Shown piece after piece: positions 31,068 to 39,217 of a stretch of 64,000 nt of DNA (positions within the stretch are counted from its first letter, which is position 1; every line of letters starts with the position of its first letter). Under the pieces are notes generated by a model that ran no database searches, was not told where the DNA came from, and worked only from the letters and a program-made list of their open reading frames with translations. Source of the stretch: CBDCIS01 sp965217565 (GTDB lineage: Bacteria; Chloroflexota; Dehalococcoidia; Lucifugimonadales; CATOSD01); contig CBDCIS010000010.1 in the NCBI GenBank assembly GCA_965217565.1, positions 186,001 through 250,000 on the forward strand, in the 5' to 3' direction. A program made the position numbers and the translations under genes.

Positions 31068-32204
31068 ATGACTACCAAACGAGATTATTACGACGTTCTG
31101 GGTGTTTCGCGTAGAGCCTCTGAGGAGGACATCAGGAAGGCCTTCCGCAAGCACGCGCTCGAATACCACCCCGACCGCAACAAGTCGGAGGGCGCGGCGG
31201 ACAAGTTCAAGGAGGTCAACGAGGCCTACCAGGTGCTGTCGGACTCGAAGAAGCGGGCCAGCTATGATCGCTTCGGACACGCCGGCGTTGGCGGGAACGG
31301 CGCGAGGGGTTTCGAGGGGTTCGAGAATTTCGGCGGATTCGGCGACATCTTCGACGCCTTCTTTGGCGGCGGCATGGGTGGGAGCCGGGTGAACGCGGCC
31401 AGGCGGGGGGCGAATCTCGAGTACGTATTGCGCCTGGAGTTCGAGGAGGCGGTGTTCGGCGCCAACAAGAAGATCGAAATCCAACGCACAGAGGTTTGCG
31501 GCGAATGCCGGGGCAGCCGGAGCGCTCCGGGTAGCTCGCCCCTCACGTGCGGCAATTGCAACGGCGCAGGCCGGGTTCGCCGCGCCCACCAGGGCATATT
31601 CGGGCAGTTCAGCCAGGTGGCGCCCTGCGGCACGTGCCGGGGCGAAGGTCAGCTCATCACCAAGCCCTGCGAGCACTGCCGCGGAACCGGCAGAGAGGCC
31701 AAACGGCGCAGGTTGGAGGTCGGGGTTCCGGCGGGAATAGACGACGGCACCCAGATCAGGCTCACCGGAGAGGGCGAGCATGGCGAGAATGGTGGGCCGC
31801 CCGGCGACCTGTACGTGTCGATTCGCGTGAGCGCGCACGAGGTTTTCGACCGACAGGGCAACGACATCTTATACACCATGCCCATCAACGTCGCGCAGGC
31901 CGCGCTTGGGGCCAAGCTCGACGTTCCCACGCTGGAGGCCGATGATGGCCTGGAGATTTCGATTCCGTCCGGAACCCAAAGCGGAGAGGTGTTCCGGTTC
32001 AGGGGCAAGGGAGTCCCGCATCTCAGGAGCAATCGAAGGGGCGACCAGGTCGTAAGAGTCGTGGTCACGACGCCGAAGTCGCTGACGGATGAACAGGTCA
32101 GGCTCTTCCAGGAGCTAGAGCAAAGCTTCGGCATTCAGGACGCGGACGGGCATGGGAAGGGTTGGCTGGGCAAGATCAAAGACGCCTTCGGCAGCGCCGA
32201 GTAA
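31068..32204 (+). CDS. dnaJ: Chaperone DnaJ
   Basis: A 378-residue type I J-protein. The J domain (residues 1-70) has LEYHPDRNKSEGAADKFKEV with the HPD tripeptide. It is followed by a Gly-Phe-rich region (GFEGFENFGGFGDIF), the zinc domain with four Cys repeats CGECRGS, CGNCNGAG, CGTCRGEG and CEHCRGTG (the first has Ser in place of the final Gly), and the C-terminal substrate-binding domains. It stimulates the ATPase of DnaK and delivers unfolded clients. dnaK and grpE are not nearby. prmA follows after 10 bp, an arrangement common in bacteria, so the two are co-transcribed. Confidence 0.97.
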   Translation: MTTKRDYYDVLGVSRRASEEDIRKAFRKHALEYHPDRNKSEGAADKFKEVNEAYQVLSDSKKRASYDRFGHAGVGGNGARGFEGFENFGGFGDIFDAFFGGGMGGSRVNAARRGANLEYVLRLEFEEAVFGANKKIEIQRTEVCGECRGSRSAPGSSPLTCGNCNGAGRVRRAHQGIFGQFSQVAPCGTCRGEGQLITKPCEHCRGTGREAKRRRLEVGVPAGIDDGTQIRLTGEGEHGENGGPPGDLYVSIRVSAHEVFDRQGNDILYTMPINVAQAALGAKLDVPTLEADDGLEISIPSGTQSGEVFRFRGKGVPHLRSNRRGDQVVRVVVTTPKSLTDEQVRLFQELEQSFGIQDADGHGKGWLGKIKDAFGSAE

Positions 32205-32214
32205 GTGAGCCGAG

Positions 32215-33114
32215 TTGAAGTGGATCGAGCTTAGCGTAAAGGCGCCGCCAGAATTCGTAGAGCCGCTCTCACACATCTTCTATCGCTATGGGCACGGCGG
32301 CGTGGCCGTCGAGCAGGAGGGCGGTTTCAACCCCGACGAGGGTGAGACGCCATCGACCACGGCCTGCGTTACCTTGAAGACCTATCTCCCGGTGAACGAC
32401 ACCACGGAGGACCGCCGTAACCGCATCGACCTGGGTGTTAGGCTCGTCGCGCACGTCGGCCCCATCTCCGAGCTCGCGGAACGAACGCTCGACGAGGAGG
32501 AGTGGCAGAACAGTTGGAAGGAGCACTTCCACGTGCTGCACGTCGGCGAGCGGCTGGTCGTCAGACCCACCTGGCGCGACTACGAACCGGGCGAGTCGGA
32601 CGTGGTGATTGCCCTGGACCCGGGGATGGCGTTCGGCACGGGCCACCACCCCACCACGCGGATGTGCCTGGAGCAGTTGGAGCGGTTCGTGATGCCGGGC
32701 ATGTCGGTCCTCGACTTCGGCTGCGGCTCCGGCATCCTGTCCATCGCCGCGTCCAAGCTGGGTGCCAGGAGCGTTTTCGGCATCGAGGTGGACTCTGTGG
32801 CCGTGCGGGTGGTCAAACAGAACGCCAGGGAGAACGGCGTTGACTACAACGTTCGCGTAGCGGAGGGCACGCTGCCCCACCCCGACGCGCGGCCGGGCAG
32901 TTTCGACGTGGCTGTCGCCAACATTTCGGCCAAGGTCATCTCAGAGGCCGCAGGCGAACTCGCGCGGGCGGTCAAGCGCGGCGGGAAGCTCATCGCCTCC
33001 GGAATCATCATCGACAACAAGGGCATGGTGGAGCAGGCGTTGATCGACGTAGGCGCGACGCTCGAAGACACCATCGTTGACGGCGATTGGGTTACGCTGG
33101 TAGCCTCGACCTGA
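32215..33114 (+). CDS. prmA: Ribosomal protein L11 methyltransferase
   Basis: A 299-residue class I methyltransferase. An N-terminal substrate domain, starting KWIELSVKAPPEFVEPLSHI, precedes the SAM-binding core with VIALDPGMAFGTGHHPTT and VLDFGCGSGILSIAASKLGA. The near-invariant NISAKVI segment supplies the NxxA-like active-site loop. It trimethylates the N terminus and lysines of ribosomal protein L11. The TTG start gives the standard PrmA opening; the ribosome site is weak, which fits translational coupling to dnaJ 10 bp upstream. Confidence 0.95.
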   Translation: MKWIELSVKAPPEFVEPLSHIFYRYGHGGVAVEQEGGFNPDEGETPSTTACVTLKTYLPVNDTTEDRRNRIDLGVRLVAHVGPISELAERTLDEEEWQNSWKEHFHVLHVGERLVVRPTWRDYEPGESDVVIALDPGMAFGTGHHPTTRMCLEQLERFVMPGMSVLDFGCGSGILSIAASKLGARSVFGIEVDSVAVRVVKQNARENGVDYNVRVAEGTLPHPDARPGSFDVAVANISAKVISEAAGELARAVKRGGKLIASGIIIDNKGMVEQALIDVGATLEDTIVDGDWVTLVAST

Positions 33115-33304
33115 GCGCGCTCACCCTCAGCTAGACCTACACCTCTTCACGAACACGCACCGCTCTTCGCACCCCGCAACTGCGTCCAGGGACAGGAGGT
33201 TGTTGTGCCCGCCGACGTCGCTCAACGCCTGGCCCGCGTGCTGCGTGCCTGCGTCGGCGAGGCCGGGGAAGTGTGTGAAGCAAATCAATGGCAGTTGGAG
33301 CGGG

Positions 33305-33778
33305 TTAGCGGGCGTCCATAGCGCGGAGGAGGTTCGCCATTTCGATGGCGGCCAGGCCGGCAGAGTAGCCGTTGTTGCCCTGTTTACCGCCCGCGCGGTT
33401 GATGGCCTGCTCCAGCGTGTCGGTGGTGAGCACCCCGAAGATGACCGGTGTGCCAGTGGTGAGCGACGCGCCGGCGATTCCCTTCGCCGCCTCGCCCGCT
33501 ACGTGCTCGTAGTGGTCAGTCTCTCCCCTGATTACCGCGCCCAAGCATATCACCGAGTCGTAGCTGCCGGACTCGGCCATCTTCTTCGCCGCCAGCGGTA
33601 TCTCGAACGAGCCGGGGACGTTGGCGATTGTGACGTCCTCATCTCGCACGCCGTGCCGAGCCAACGCCGATTGCGCGCCTTCGAGCAACTTCGAGGTGAT
33701 GAAGTCGTTGAAGCGCGCCACCACGACACCGATTCTGAGTCCCTGCCCCTGAAGGTCGCCCTGAAGCTCTCTGCTCAC
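33305..33778 (-). CDS. ribH: 6,7-dimethyl-8-ribityllumazine synthase
   Basis: A 157-residue lumazine synthase. It has GLRIGVVVARFNDFITSKLL, VPGSFEIPLAAKKM, VICLGAVIRGETDHYEHV (with the active-site His) and GVLTTDTLEQAINRAGGK, the full family signature. It joins 5-amino-6-ribitylamino-uracil with dihydroxybutanone phosphate. The gene starts inside the end of ribBA (4-bp ATGA overlap) and is the last gene of the ribE-ribBA-ribH unit. Confidence 0.97.
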   Translation of the reverse strand: MSRELQGDLQGQGLRIGVVVARFNDFITSKLLEGAQSALARHGVRDEDVTIANVPGSFEIPLAAKKMAESGSYDSVICLGAVIRGETDHYEHVAGEAAKGIAGASLTTGTPVIFGVLTTDTLEQAINRAGGKQGNNGYSAGLAAIEMANLLRAMDAR

Positions 33779-35007
33779 TTGTCGTCTCCCGCCGCGAGGC
33801 CGGCCGCATCCAGTTCCAGGAGATGCCCCATCCTGCTCTGCTTGGTTTCGAGGTAACGCCGGTTCTGGTCGGTGGAGCGCGGGATGATGGGAACGCGCTC
33901 CATGAGCTCCAGTCCAAAGCTGTCCAAGCCCACCACCTTCTTGGGGTTGTTCGTTAAAAGGCGCATCTTCTTGACGCCGAGGTCAACGAGTATCTGCGCG
34001 CCTACACCATAGTGGCGAAGGTCCGGGGCGAACCCGAGTTGTATGTTGGCTTCCACCGTGTCGAGGCCCGTGTCCTGGAGCGCATACGCCTTGAGCTTGT
34101 TGTGAATACCTATCCCTCGCCCCTCCTGCCTCATGTAGAGGAAGACTCCCCTGCCCTCCGCCTCTATGTCCTGAAGGGCCTGGGCCATCTGCTCGCCGCA
34201 GTCGCAGCGAACGCTGTCGAACACGTCGCCGGTCAGGCACTCGCTGTGCACCCTGACGAGAGTGGGTTCGTTGGGGGTAATCGAGCCCTTGACCAGCGCG
34301 ACGTGCTCATCCTTATCCACAATGCTGCGATAGGAAACGGCGGTGAACTCCCCGTAGCCGGTGGGAAGGCGCGCCTCTGCCACGCGCTCTATTAGCTTCT
34401 CATGCTCGCGGCGATAGGCGATGATGTCGGCCACCGAGACTATCTTTAGCTCGTGCCTGGTGGCGATGTTCTCGAGCTGGGGCATACGCGCCATCTCGCC
34501 GTCCTCGGCCATCACCTCGCATATGACCGCGGCGGGATAGACGCCAGCCAGCCGCGCCAGGTCAACCGAGGCCTCGGTCTGCCCCGCCCTGACCAGCACA
34601 CCGCCCTCCATGTAGCGCAACGGGAATATGTGGCCCGGACGCGCAAGGTCTTCGGGCCGCGTCCTGGGTTCAATGAGCGCCTGGATTGTCGCGGCGCGGT
34701 CGAACGCTGATATGCCCGTTGTCGCTCCTTTGAGCACGTCAACCGACACCGTGAACGCCGTGCTCAGCCGCGCCGTGTTCTCCTGCACCATCATGGGCAA
34801 CCGCAGCTGCTCAAGGCGCTGGCCCAGCATGGGCACGCAGATGAGGCCCCTGCCGTGCATCGCCATGAAATTGATGGCGTCGGGCGTCACCATCTGGGCG
34901 GGCATGGCGAAGTCGCCCTCGTTCTCGCGGTCCTCATCGTCCACGATGATGACCATGCGGCCGGCTTTGAAGTCTTCTATCGCTTCGGTAACAGAGGCTA
35001 GAGGCAT
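33775..35007 (-). CDS. ribBA: Bifunctional dihydroxybutanone-phosphate synthase / GTP cyclohydrolase II
   Basis: A 410-residue fusion. The first 200 residues are RibB: IIVDDEDRENEGDFAMPAQM and HGRGLICVPML with its metal-binding acidic cluster, later GHIFPLRYMEGGVLVRAGQT. The second half is RibA: VRVHSECLTGDVFDSVRCDC supplies zinc-ligand Cys residues, followed by EGRGIGIHNKLKAYALQD and LLTNNPKKVVGL. Together they make both precursors of riboflavin, from ribulose-5-phosphate and from GTP. It lies 14 bp after ribE and overlaps ribH by 4 bp. Confidence 0.97.
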   Translation of the reverse strand: MPLASVTEAIEDFKAGRMVIIVDDEDRENEGDFAMPAQMVTPDAINFMAMHGRGLICVPMLGQRLEQLRLPMMVQENTARLSTAFTVSVDVLKGATTGISAFDRAATIQALIEPRTRPEDLARPGHIFPLRYMEGGVLVRAGQTEASVDLARLAGVYPAAVICEVMAEDGEMARMPQLENIATRHELKIVSVADIIAYRREHEKLIERVAEARLPTGYGEFTAVSYRSIVDKDEHVALVKGSITPNEPTLVRVHSECLTGDVFDSVRCDCGEQMAQALQDIEAEGRGVFLYMRQEGRGIGIHNKLKAYALQDTGLDTVEANIQLGFAPDLRHYGVGAQILVDLGVKKMRLLTNNPKKVVGLDSFGLELMERVPIIPRSTDQNRRYLETKQSRMGHLLELDAAGLAAGDDK

Positions 35008-35021
35008 GGCTGCTGTTCCCC

Positions 35022-35630
35022 CTAAAGCTCGTCAAGAATGTCCATGGGCAGCCGTGGCCCGGTAGAGAGGCGCTCCACGTACTTGGCTATGATGTCCGTC
35101 TCCACGTTGACGGCGTCCCCCTCCTTGCGGCTGCCAAAGAGCGTGTTGTCCCGCGTGTAAGGAATAATCGTAACCGAGAATGAGTCGATACCACAGTTTA
35201 CTACTGTAAGGCTGGCTCCGTCCACAGCGACGAACCCTTTCTCTACAACGTAGCGCATGATGGACGGCGGGGTCTGGAATCTTACAAGCAGCGCCTCCTG
35301 GTCGTCGGCTATCGACATAATCGTCGCGGTTCCGTCCACGTGGCCCTGCACTATGTGGCCGCCAAAGCGGTCGCTCACCGCTAGAGGTCGCTCCAGGTTT
35401 ACGGGGTCGCTCTCTCTCAGGGAGCCCAGGTTGGTGCGGCGCAGCGTCTCCGGCACTACGTCAACCGAGAAACAGCCGTCCTGCCGCGCCGTAACCGTAA
35501 GGCACGCGCCGTTGACGCAGATGCTGTCGCTGACCTTGAGGTCGTCCATAACCTTCGACGCCGCGATGGTCAGGCCCTTCGGCTCGACGGTCTTGACGCC
35601 GCCAACCTCTTCGACGATTCCGGTAAACAT
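35022..35630 (-). CDS. ribE: Riboflavin synthase alpha subunit
   Basis: A 202-residue protein made of two lumazine-binding barrels. It starts MFTGIVEEVGGVKTVEPKG and has the repeat pair VNGACLTVTARQ and VDGASLTVVNCG, with the cognate GHIVQGHVDGTA segment. It dismutates two lumazine molecules to riboflavin and the pyrimidine precursor. GGGGATGTAG precedes the ATG. A promoter 37 bp upstream suggests that ribE-ribBA-ribH is now transcribed separately from dcd-ribD, from which it is divided by the hicBA/IS region. Confidence 0.97.
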   Translation of the reverse strand: MFTGIVEEVGGVKTVEPKGLTIAASKVMDDLKVSDSICVNGACLTVTARQDGCFSVDVVPETLRRTNLGSLRESDPVNLERPLAVSDRFGGHIVQGHVDGTATIMSIADDQEALLVRFQTPPSIMRYVVEKGFVAVDGASLTVVNCGIDSFSVTIIPYTRDNTLFGSRKEGDAVNVETDIIAKYVERLSTGPRLPMDILDEL

Positions 35631-35666
35631 CTACATCCCCTCGCTCACGCAAAAGTGAACGCACAT

Positions 35667-35694
35667 AGTATAAGAGAAAACGAGGTTGTTTGAA
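35667..35694 (-). promoter_or_regulatory. Promoter of ribE-ribBA-ribH
   Basis: On the minus strand TTCAAA (35694-35689), a 16-base spacer and TATACT (35672-35667) precede ribE. No FMN riboswitch signature is visible between this promoter and the start codon. Confidence 0.55.
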
Positions 35695-35783
35695 CATGCT
35701 TGAGCGCGGCGAATCGAATTGATAGTAGTCTATCCTACGCTGATAATGCTATCTGGAAATGGTTTGTGGAAGTTGAGGTTGAG

Positions 35784-36070
35784 ATGAATATCCAAAAGGC
35801 CAACAGGACAATCGAAGCGCCGGGCGAAGACAAACACACGCTGTCGCTGCTGGTGATGTTCGAAACCGACGAGGACGGCTGGGAGGTAGTAAGCTGCCCA
35901 ACTCTGCCTGGATGCCATAGTCAGGACGGACGCGGGAAGAGGCGCTCGCAAACATAAAGGAAGCTATCGAACTTCACCTCGAGTATATGCTTGAGCACGG
36001 CGAGCCACTGCCCTCGTCGACGAGGTTCGAGGTTATCCTCGACTCTGGATTCCCGCTTTCGCGGGAATGA
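35784..36070 (+). pseudogene. HicB-family antitoxin, frameshifted
   Basis: ATG at 35784 gives MNIQKANRTIEAPGEDKHTL, SLLVMFETDEDGWEVVSCP and TLPGCHSQDGR, the HicB N-terminal fold with its CP-x-LPGC-x-SQG signature. Near 35935 the reading frame breaks by one base. In the shifted frame the expected continuation follows: REEALANIKEAIELHLEYML, then EHGEPLPSSTRFEVILDSG. A stop at 36068-36070 is reached only after a REP element has supplied the last few codons. The gene is therefore broken unless the frameshift is a sequencing error. A fragment of the partner hicA lies on the other side of the adjacent insertion sequence. Confidence 0.8.
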
Positions 36071-36073
36071 CGG
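36049..36073. repeat. REP-like palindrome
   Basis: ATTCCCGCTTTCGCGGGAAT is a 20-bp palindrome followed by GACGG. It overlaps the 3' end of the frameshifted hicB and is the most perfect copy in the window of the element seen at 7863 and 30839. Confidence 0.8.
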
Positions 36074-36116
36074 TCACTGTTCGGTGCTTGTCACTTTCAG
36101 ATGGAAGCGGTACTAG

Positions 36117-36928
36117 GGCCTGTTCACACTAACGCAACGCATCGAAGATGAGCGCAAACAGGATGAACCCAAGGAAGAGAGCGTCCAGCTTCTCAAAGCG
36201 AGAGAAGATACGCCGAAAGCCCTTCAACCGTCGAAACAACCGCTCGATTTCGTTCCGACGCTTGTACATCTCCCGGTCGTACTGCCAAGGGTCAACCCTC
36301 GTGCTCAGGGGCGGAACTATCGGGGTGAACCCCAGGGCCAACGCCAGTTGGCGGGTCTCATTCCCCTCGTATGCCCGGTCCATTAACAGGAACGGGTTCT
36401 GGTCCTGTGTTCCGAGGCGCTTTAGCAGCTTTCGCCCCTCCGGCGCATCGTGGGCCTGTCCGGGAGAAAGGGAGAACGTCACGGCTGTTCTAGCATCCGC
36501 GGCAACCATATGAATCTTGGTGGTCCAGCCGCCACGGGACTTGCCGATGGACTGGGGTCCGTTTTTTTTAACGCACCGGTTCCATCGGGATGGACCTTGA
36601 CTATGGTACTGTCCATGGAAACCGCTTCTATCTTGATACGCACTATGTGCTCTCGTTGAAGATACTCGAAAACCCGGTCGAGCACACCGTTCTTGGACCA
36701 CCGGTTCATCCGGGTGTAGACGGTGTGCCAGTTGCCAAATCGAGGCGGCAATCCCCGCCATTTGCAGCCTTGCTCGGCGACATAGAGGATAGCGTTGAGT
36801 ACTTGCAGGTTCGACAGGCTGACGTTGCCACGCTGAACGGGAAGGATCGGCGCAATTCGTTGGTGCTGAACTTCGGTGATTTCCATTCTCGGATTGTAAC
36901 ATAATTTGGCTATTAGTGTGAACAGACC
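36117..36928. mobile_element. IS5-family insertion sequence (IS427-like)
   Basis: About 812 bp. Left end GGCCTGTTCACACTAA (36117-36132) and right end TTAGTGTGAACAGACC (36913-36928) are inverted repeats with one mismatch. CTAG flanks both ends (36113-36116 and 36929-36932), consistent with a 4-bp CTAG target duplication used by IS5-type elements. The single transposase is on the minus strand. The element sits inside the hicBA relic and between ribD and ribE. Confidence 0.9.
36129..36886 (-). CDS. IS5-family transposase made by -1 frameshifting
   Basis: Two overlapping frames make one DDE transposase. The first, from ATG 36886, gives MEITEVQHQRIAPILPVQRG, the IS5-type N-terminal domain with GCKWRGLPPRFGNWHTVYTR, and the first catalytic Asp in VSMDSTIVKVH. 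At a run of eight A on the coding strand (36569-36562) a -1 shift moves from KKTDP to KKNGPQSIGKSRGGWTTKI. The second frame carries the second Asp in LLMDRAYEG and the Glu in RRNEIERLFRRLKGFRRI, and ends at 36129. All catalytic residues and both inverted repeats are present, so the element may still be active. Confidence 0.9.
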
Positions 36929-36932
36929 CTAG

Positions 36933-37054
36933 TTGGGCCGACGGGCCGGAAGCTCGCAGTTCCGTGACAAAGGACGTTGGCTAGGGGCCTTCAGCGCAAG
37001 CTAATCCGTGACGCGGGGCTGACAAGGGAGGAGTTTCTGGCTCTGCTGCGATAG
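36933..37054 (+). pseudogene. HicA toxin C-terminal fragment
   Basis: Directly after the insertion sequence the plus strand reads VGPTGRKLAVP, a TGA, then QRTLARGLQRKLIRDAGLTR and EEFLALLR before TAG. This matches the HicA ending: PxGRKLxVP, RG-L-x-x-x-LRDAGLTxEEFL-LL. The N-terminal half with the catalytic His is missing, and an in-frame TGA interrupts the rest. With the frameshifted hicB on the other side of the IS it marks a destroyed hicBA module. Confidence 0.7.
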
Positions 37055-37105
37055 CGCTGGACTTTCGGATTTTGACGTTACTCCCACCCAAACATCCTGA
37101 AAGTC

Positions 37106-38239
37106 TCATAGTCCTGTAAATCCTGATTCAGACAACTCACCCTCGTATTGCACGCCACTCCCGCAATACCCCACCACCGCCGTATCCGCTCCGAGGCGAA
37201 GCGTGCGCACCCGGCTGAGACGCATCACCTCAGCCATGCCCTCCGCGCCCTTGCCTGCCACGGGAGAGGGTGCGCCCGCGCCGCCAATGATGGCCGGCGC
37301 GACGAACGCGACCACCTTGTCAACAAGCCTCTGGTCGAACAGCGAGCCCAGCAGGACGCTGCCGCCTTCCGCGAGCACGCTCGTTACCTCGCGCCGCCCC
37401 AGCACGTCCATGAGCGCGGCGAGGTGCACTGTACCGTCATCCGACGGGACTCGCTCCACCTGTGCCCCGGCTCGCTCCAGCGCGCGGCGCCTCGAGTCTC
37501 CGGCGTCCGCGACCGCGACCAGCGTGCGGCCTGGCTCCGAGAGCAGCCGCGCGCTCGGAGGCAGCCGCCCCTTGCTATCGATGATCACTCGCAGCGGCTG
37601 ACGTTCGAGCGGGTTGCCGCGCTCGTCCCTGGAGGTAAGCTGCGGGTCGTCGATCAGCGCGGTGTTGATGCCCACCATCACGGCATCGCTCTCTGACCTC
37701 AGCGTGTGCGCGTACATTCTGGCTTCTTCGCCCGTAATCCACCTGGATTCGCCGCCGCGAGTGGCGATCTTTCCATCCAGGCTGGCGGCGAACTTGGCGA
37801 TGACGAACGGCAGGCCCGTGACGACGTGTTTGGCGTAGGACTCGATAAGCTCGCGGGCTTCCTGCTCGCACTCGCCCACGCGGGTTTCGATTCCGGCCTC
37901 TCTGAGACGAGAAAACCCGCCGTTGCTCACCAGCGGGTTCGGGTCCATCGTTGCCGAGCATACCTCGGCTATTCCAGCGTCTATGATGGTCTGCGCGCAC
38001 GGAGGCGTCCTGCCGAAGTGGTTACACGGCTCCAGCGTGGTGTACAGCGCCGCGCCTGCGGCCCTCTCGCCCGCCTGCCGCAGCGCGACCACTTCCGCGT
38101 GCGCCTGTCCTGGCGGCTGCGTCCAGCCCTCGCCGACGACCGCGCCGTCCCTGACCACGACCGCGCCGACAGCGGGGTTGGGACTGGCCGATCCCACGGC
38201 GCGGCGCGCCAGCGACAGGGCTCGCTCCATGTGTGTCAT
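37106..38239 (-). CDS. ribD: Bifunctional riboflavin-specific deaminase/reductase
   Basis: A 377-residue fusion. The deaminase domain (1-150) has GSASPNPAVGAVVVRDG, the zinc site HAEVVAL and EPCNHFGRTPPCAQTI. The reductase domain has AKFAASLDGKIATRGGES and later VLAEGGSVLLGSLFDQRLVD. It converts the GTP cyclohydrolase product to 5-amino-6-ribitylamino-uracil phosphate. The gene starts 5 bp after dcd, so both are one unit. Normally it would run on into ribE; here 1.5 kb of hicBA relic and IS separates them. Confidence 0.96.
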   Translation of the reverse strand: MTHMERALSLARRAVGSASPNPAVGAVVVRDGAVVGEGWTQPPGQAHAEVVALRQAGERAAGAALYTTLEPCNHFGRTPPCAQTIIDAGIAEVCSATMDPNPLVSNGGFSRLREAGIETRVGECEQEARELIESYAKHVVTGLPFVIAKFAASLDGKIATRGGESRWITGEEARMYAHTLRSESDAVMVGINTALIDDPQLTSRDERGNPLERQPLRVIIDSKGRLPPSARLLSEPGRTLVAVADAGDSRRRALERAGAQVERVPSDDGTVHLAALMDVLGRREVTSVLAEGGSVLLGSLFDQRLVDKVVAFVAPAIIGGAGAPSPVAGKGAEGMAEVMRLSRVRTLRLGADTAVVGYCGSGVQYEGELSESGFTGL

Positions 38240-38244
38240 ATCAG

Positions 38245-39060
38245 CTACGGCTCCCTGCCCTCGGGAAGCATATCGGGTTGTTCCGCCCTTTGCCTGGGGG
38301 CGTACTGGGGGAGCCTTGTCAGCGCGAACAGCTTGGGTCTGTTCCTCGAGCTAGGTTCGCTCGCGCCATACACCCAGTCTTCCACCGTCTTCACCGGAAC
38401 GTCCAGTGTCTCGGCAAGCTCCTTTATGCTTCCGTCGAATCGGCTGTCCTTCAGCCATTGTCTGAGCGTCGCAGGCTCCATGCGCCTCCGTGAGCCGCCA
38501 CCGAAGTTGAGATAGTACCGGCTCGGTGTTGGGCCGTCCTGCTGCTGGTACTTGCTGCTCAGAGCGCCGTGGCCATAGGGACGCTCGGCAGGACTCGACA
38601 TCTGGTAGAACGAGATCTGGGCTATGGGCATACCGGCGTAGAGCGTAATCGGCAAAGGCGATATGTTGCTGAACTCCAAGACTATGCCGCCCTGGAAACC
38701 GGGGTCAATGAACCCGGCGGTGGAGTGAACCAGCAGCCCCAGACGGCCCAACGAGCTCTTCCCGTCGAGCCGCCCCATCAGGTCGCCCGGAAGGCCCAGC
38801 CACTCCCTCGTGATGCCAAGCACAAAAGCGCCGGGATGAAGAATAAACGGGTTGAGTTCGTCGATCTCCACAAGCTCAGTCAGGTTGGGCATCTCCTGCT
38901 TCACGTCGATCAGGTAGTAGCGTTCGCCGCGGAACACGCGCAGTTTGTTGCCAAGCGTGAGATCGACACTCACGGGCTGCACCGCCTCCTCGCGATAGGG
39001 ATCGACCACCAGCCGCCCAGACCTGATCGCCTTCTTGATGTCCCCGTCGCTCAACGCCAC
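38245..39060 (-). CDS. dcd: dCTP deaminase with C-terminal helix-turn-helix extension
   Basis: A 271-residue protein, about 90 residues longer than usual. Residues 1-185 are a normal trimeric dCTP deaminase: MALSDGDIKKAIRSGRLVVD, GRLDGKSSLGRLGL, and FIDPGFQGGIVLEFSN with the catalytic Glu. The remainder begins after a Gly-Arg linker (GGGSRRRMEPATLRQWL) and contains KELAETLDVPVKTVEDWVYG, a good match to an XRE-like helix-turn-helix, followed by a basic Pro-rich tail. The core makes dUTP from dCTP for thymidylate synthesis. The added domain suggests DNA binding, possibly autoregulation. It is the first gene of dcd-ribD. Confidence 0.93.
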   Translation of the reverse strand: MALSDGDIKKAIRSGRLVVDPYREEAVQPVSVDLTLGNKLRVFRGERYYLIDVKQEMPNLTELVEIDELNPFILHPGAFVLGITREWLGLPGDLMGRLDGKSSLGRLGLLVHSTAGFIDPGFQGGIVLEFSNISPLPITLYAGMPIAQISFYQMSSPAERPYGHGALSSKYQQQDGPTPSRYYLNFGGGSRRRMEPATLRQWLKDSRFDGSIKELAETLDVPVKTVEDWVYGASEPSSRNRPKLFALTRLPQYAPRQRAEQPDMLPEGREP

Positions 39061-39217
39061 GGCATTAGCCTCCCGCAGACAACTGATGATGTTGGCTACA
39101 TTCTAACTCATTCGCGCCAAAATGGAATTGCCACACCCCGCGCCAAAAGAGAAGGCGAACTTTGCTCTTGTGGCAAAGCTCGCCCAGAATGAACTCAACC
39201 CAGCCGACCTGGCAGCC

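Noticed and set aside
33115..33304. Minus-strand frame after ribH with a Cys-rich end (GCEERCVFVKRC)
   Set aside because: No good start codon or ribosome site and no recognised family; could be the tail of a lost gene but this cannot be supported.
35631..35783. FMN riboswitch upstream of ribE
   Set aside because: The conserved RFN blocks are absent; only a promoter is visible. None was seen upstream of dcd-ribD either.
36965..36967. TGA in the hicA fragment as selenocysteine
   Set aside because: HicA has no Cys at that place and the gene has lost its N terminus.
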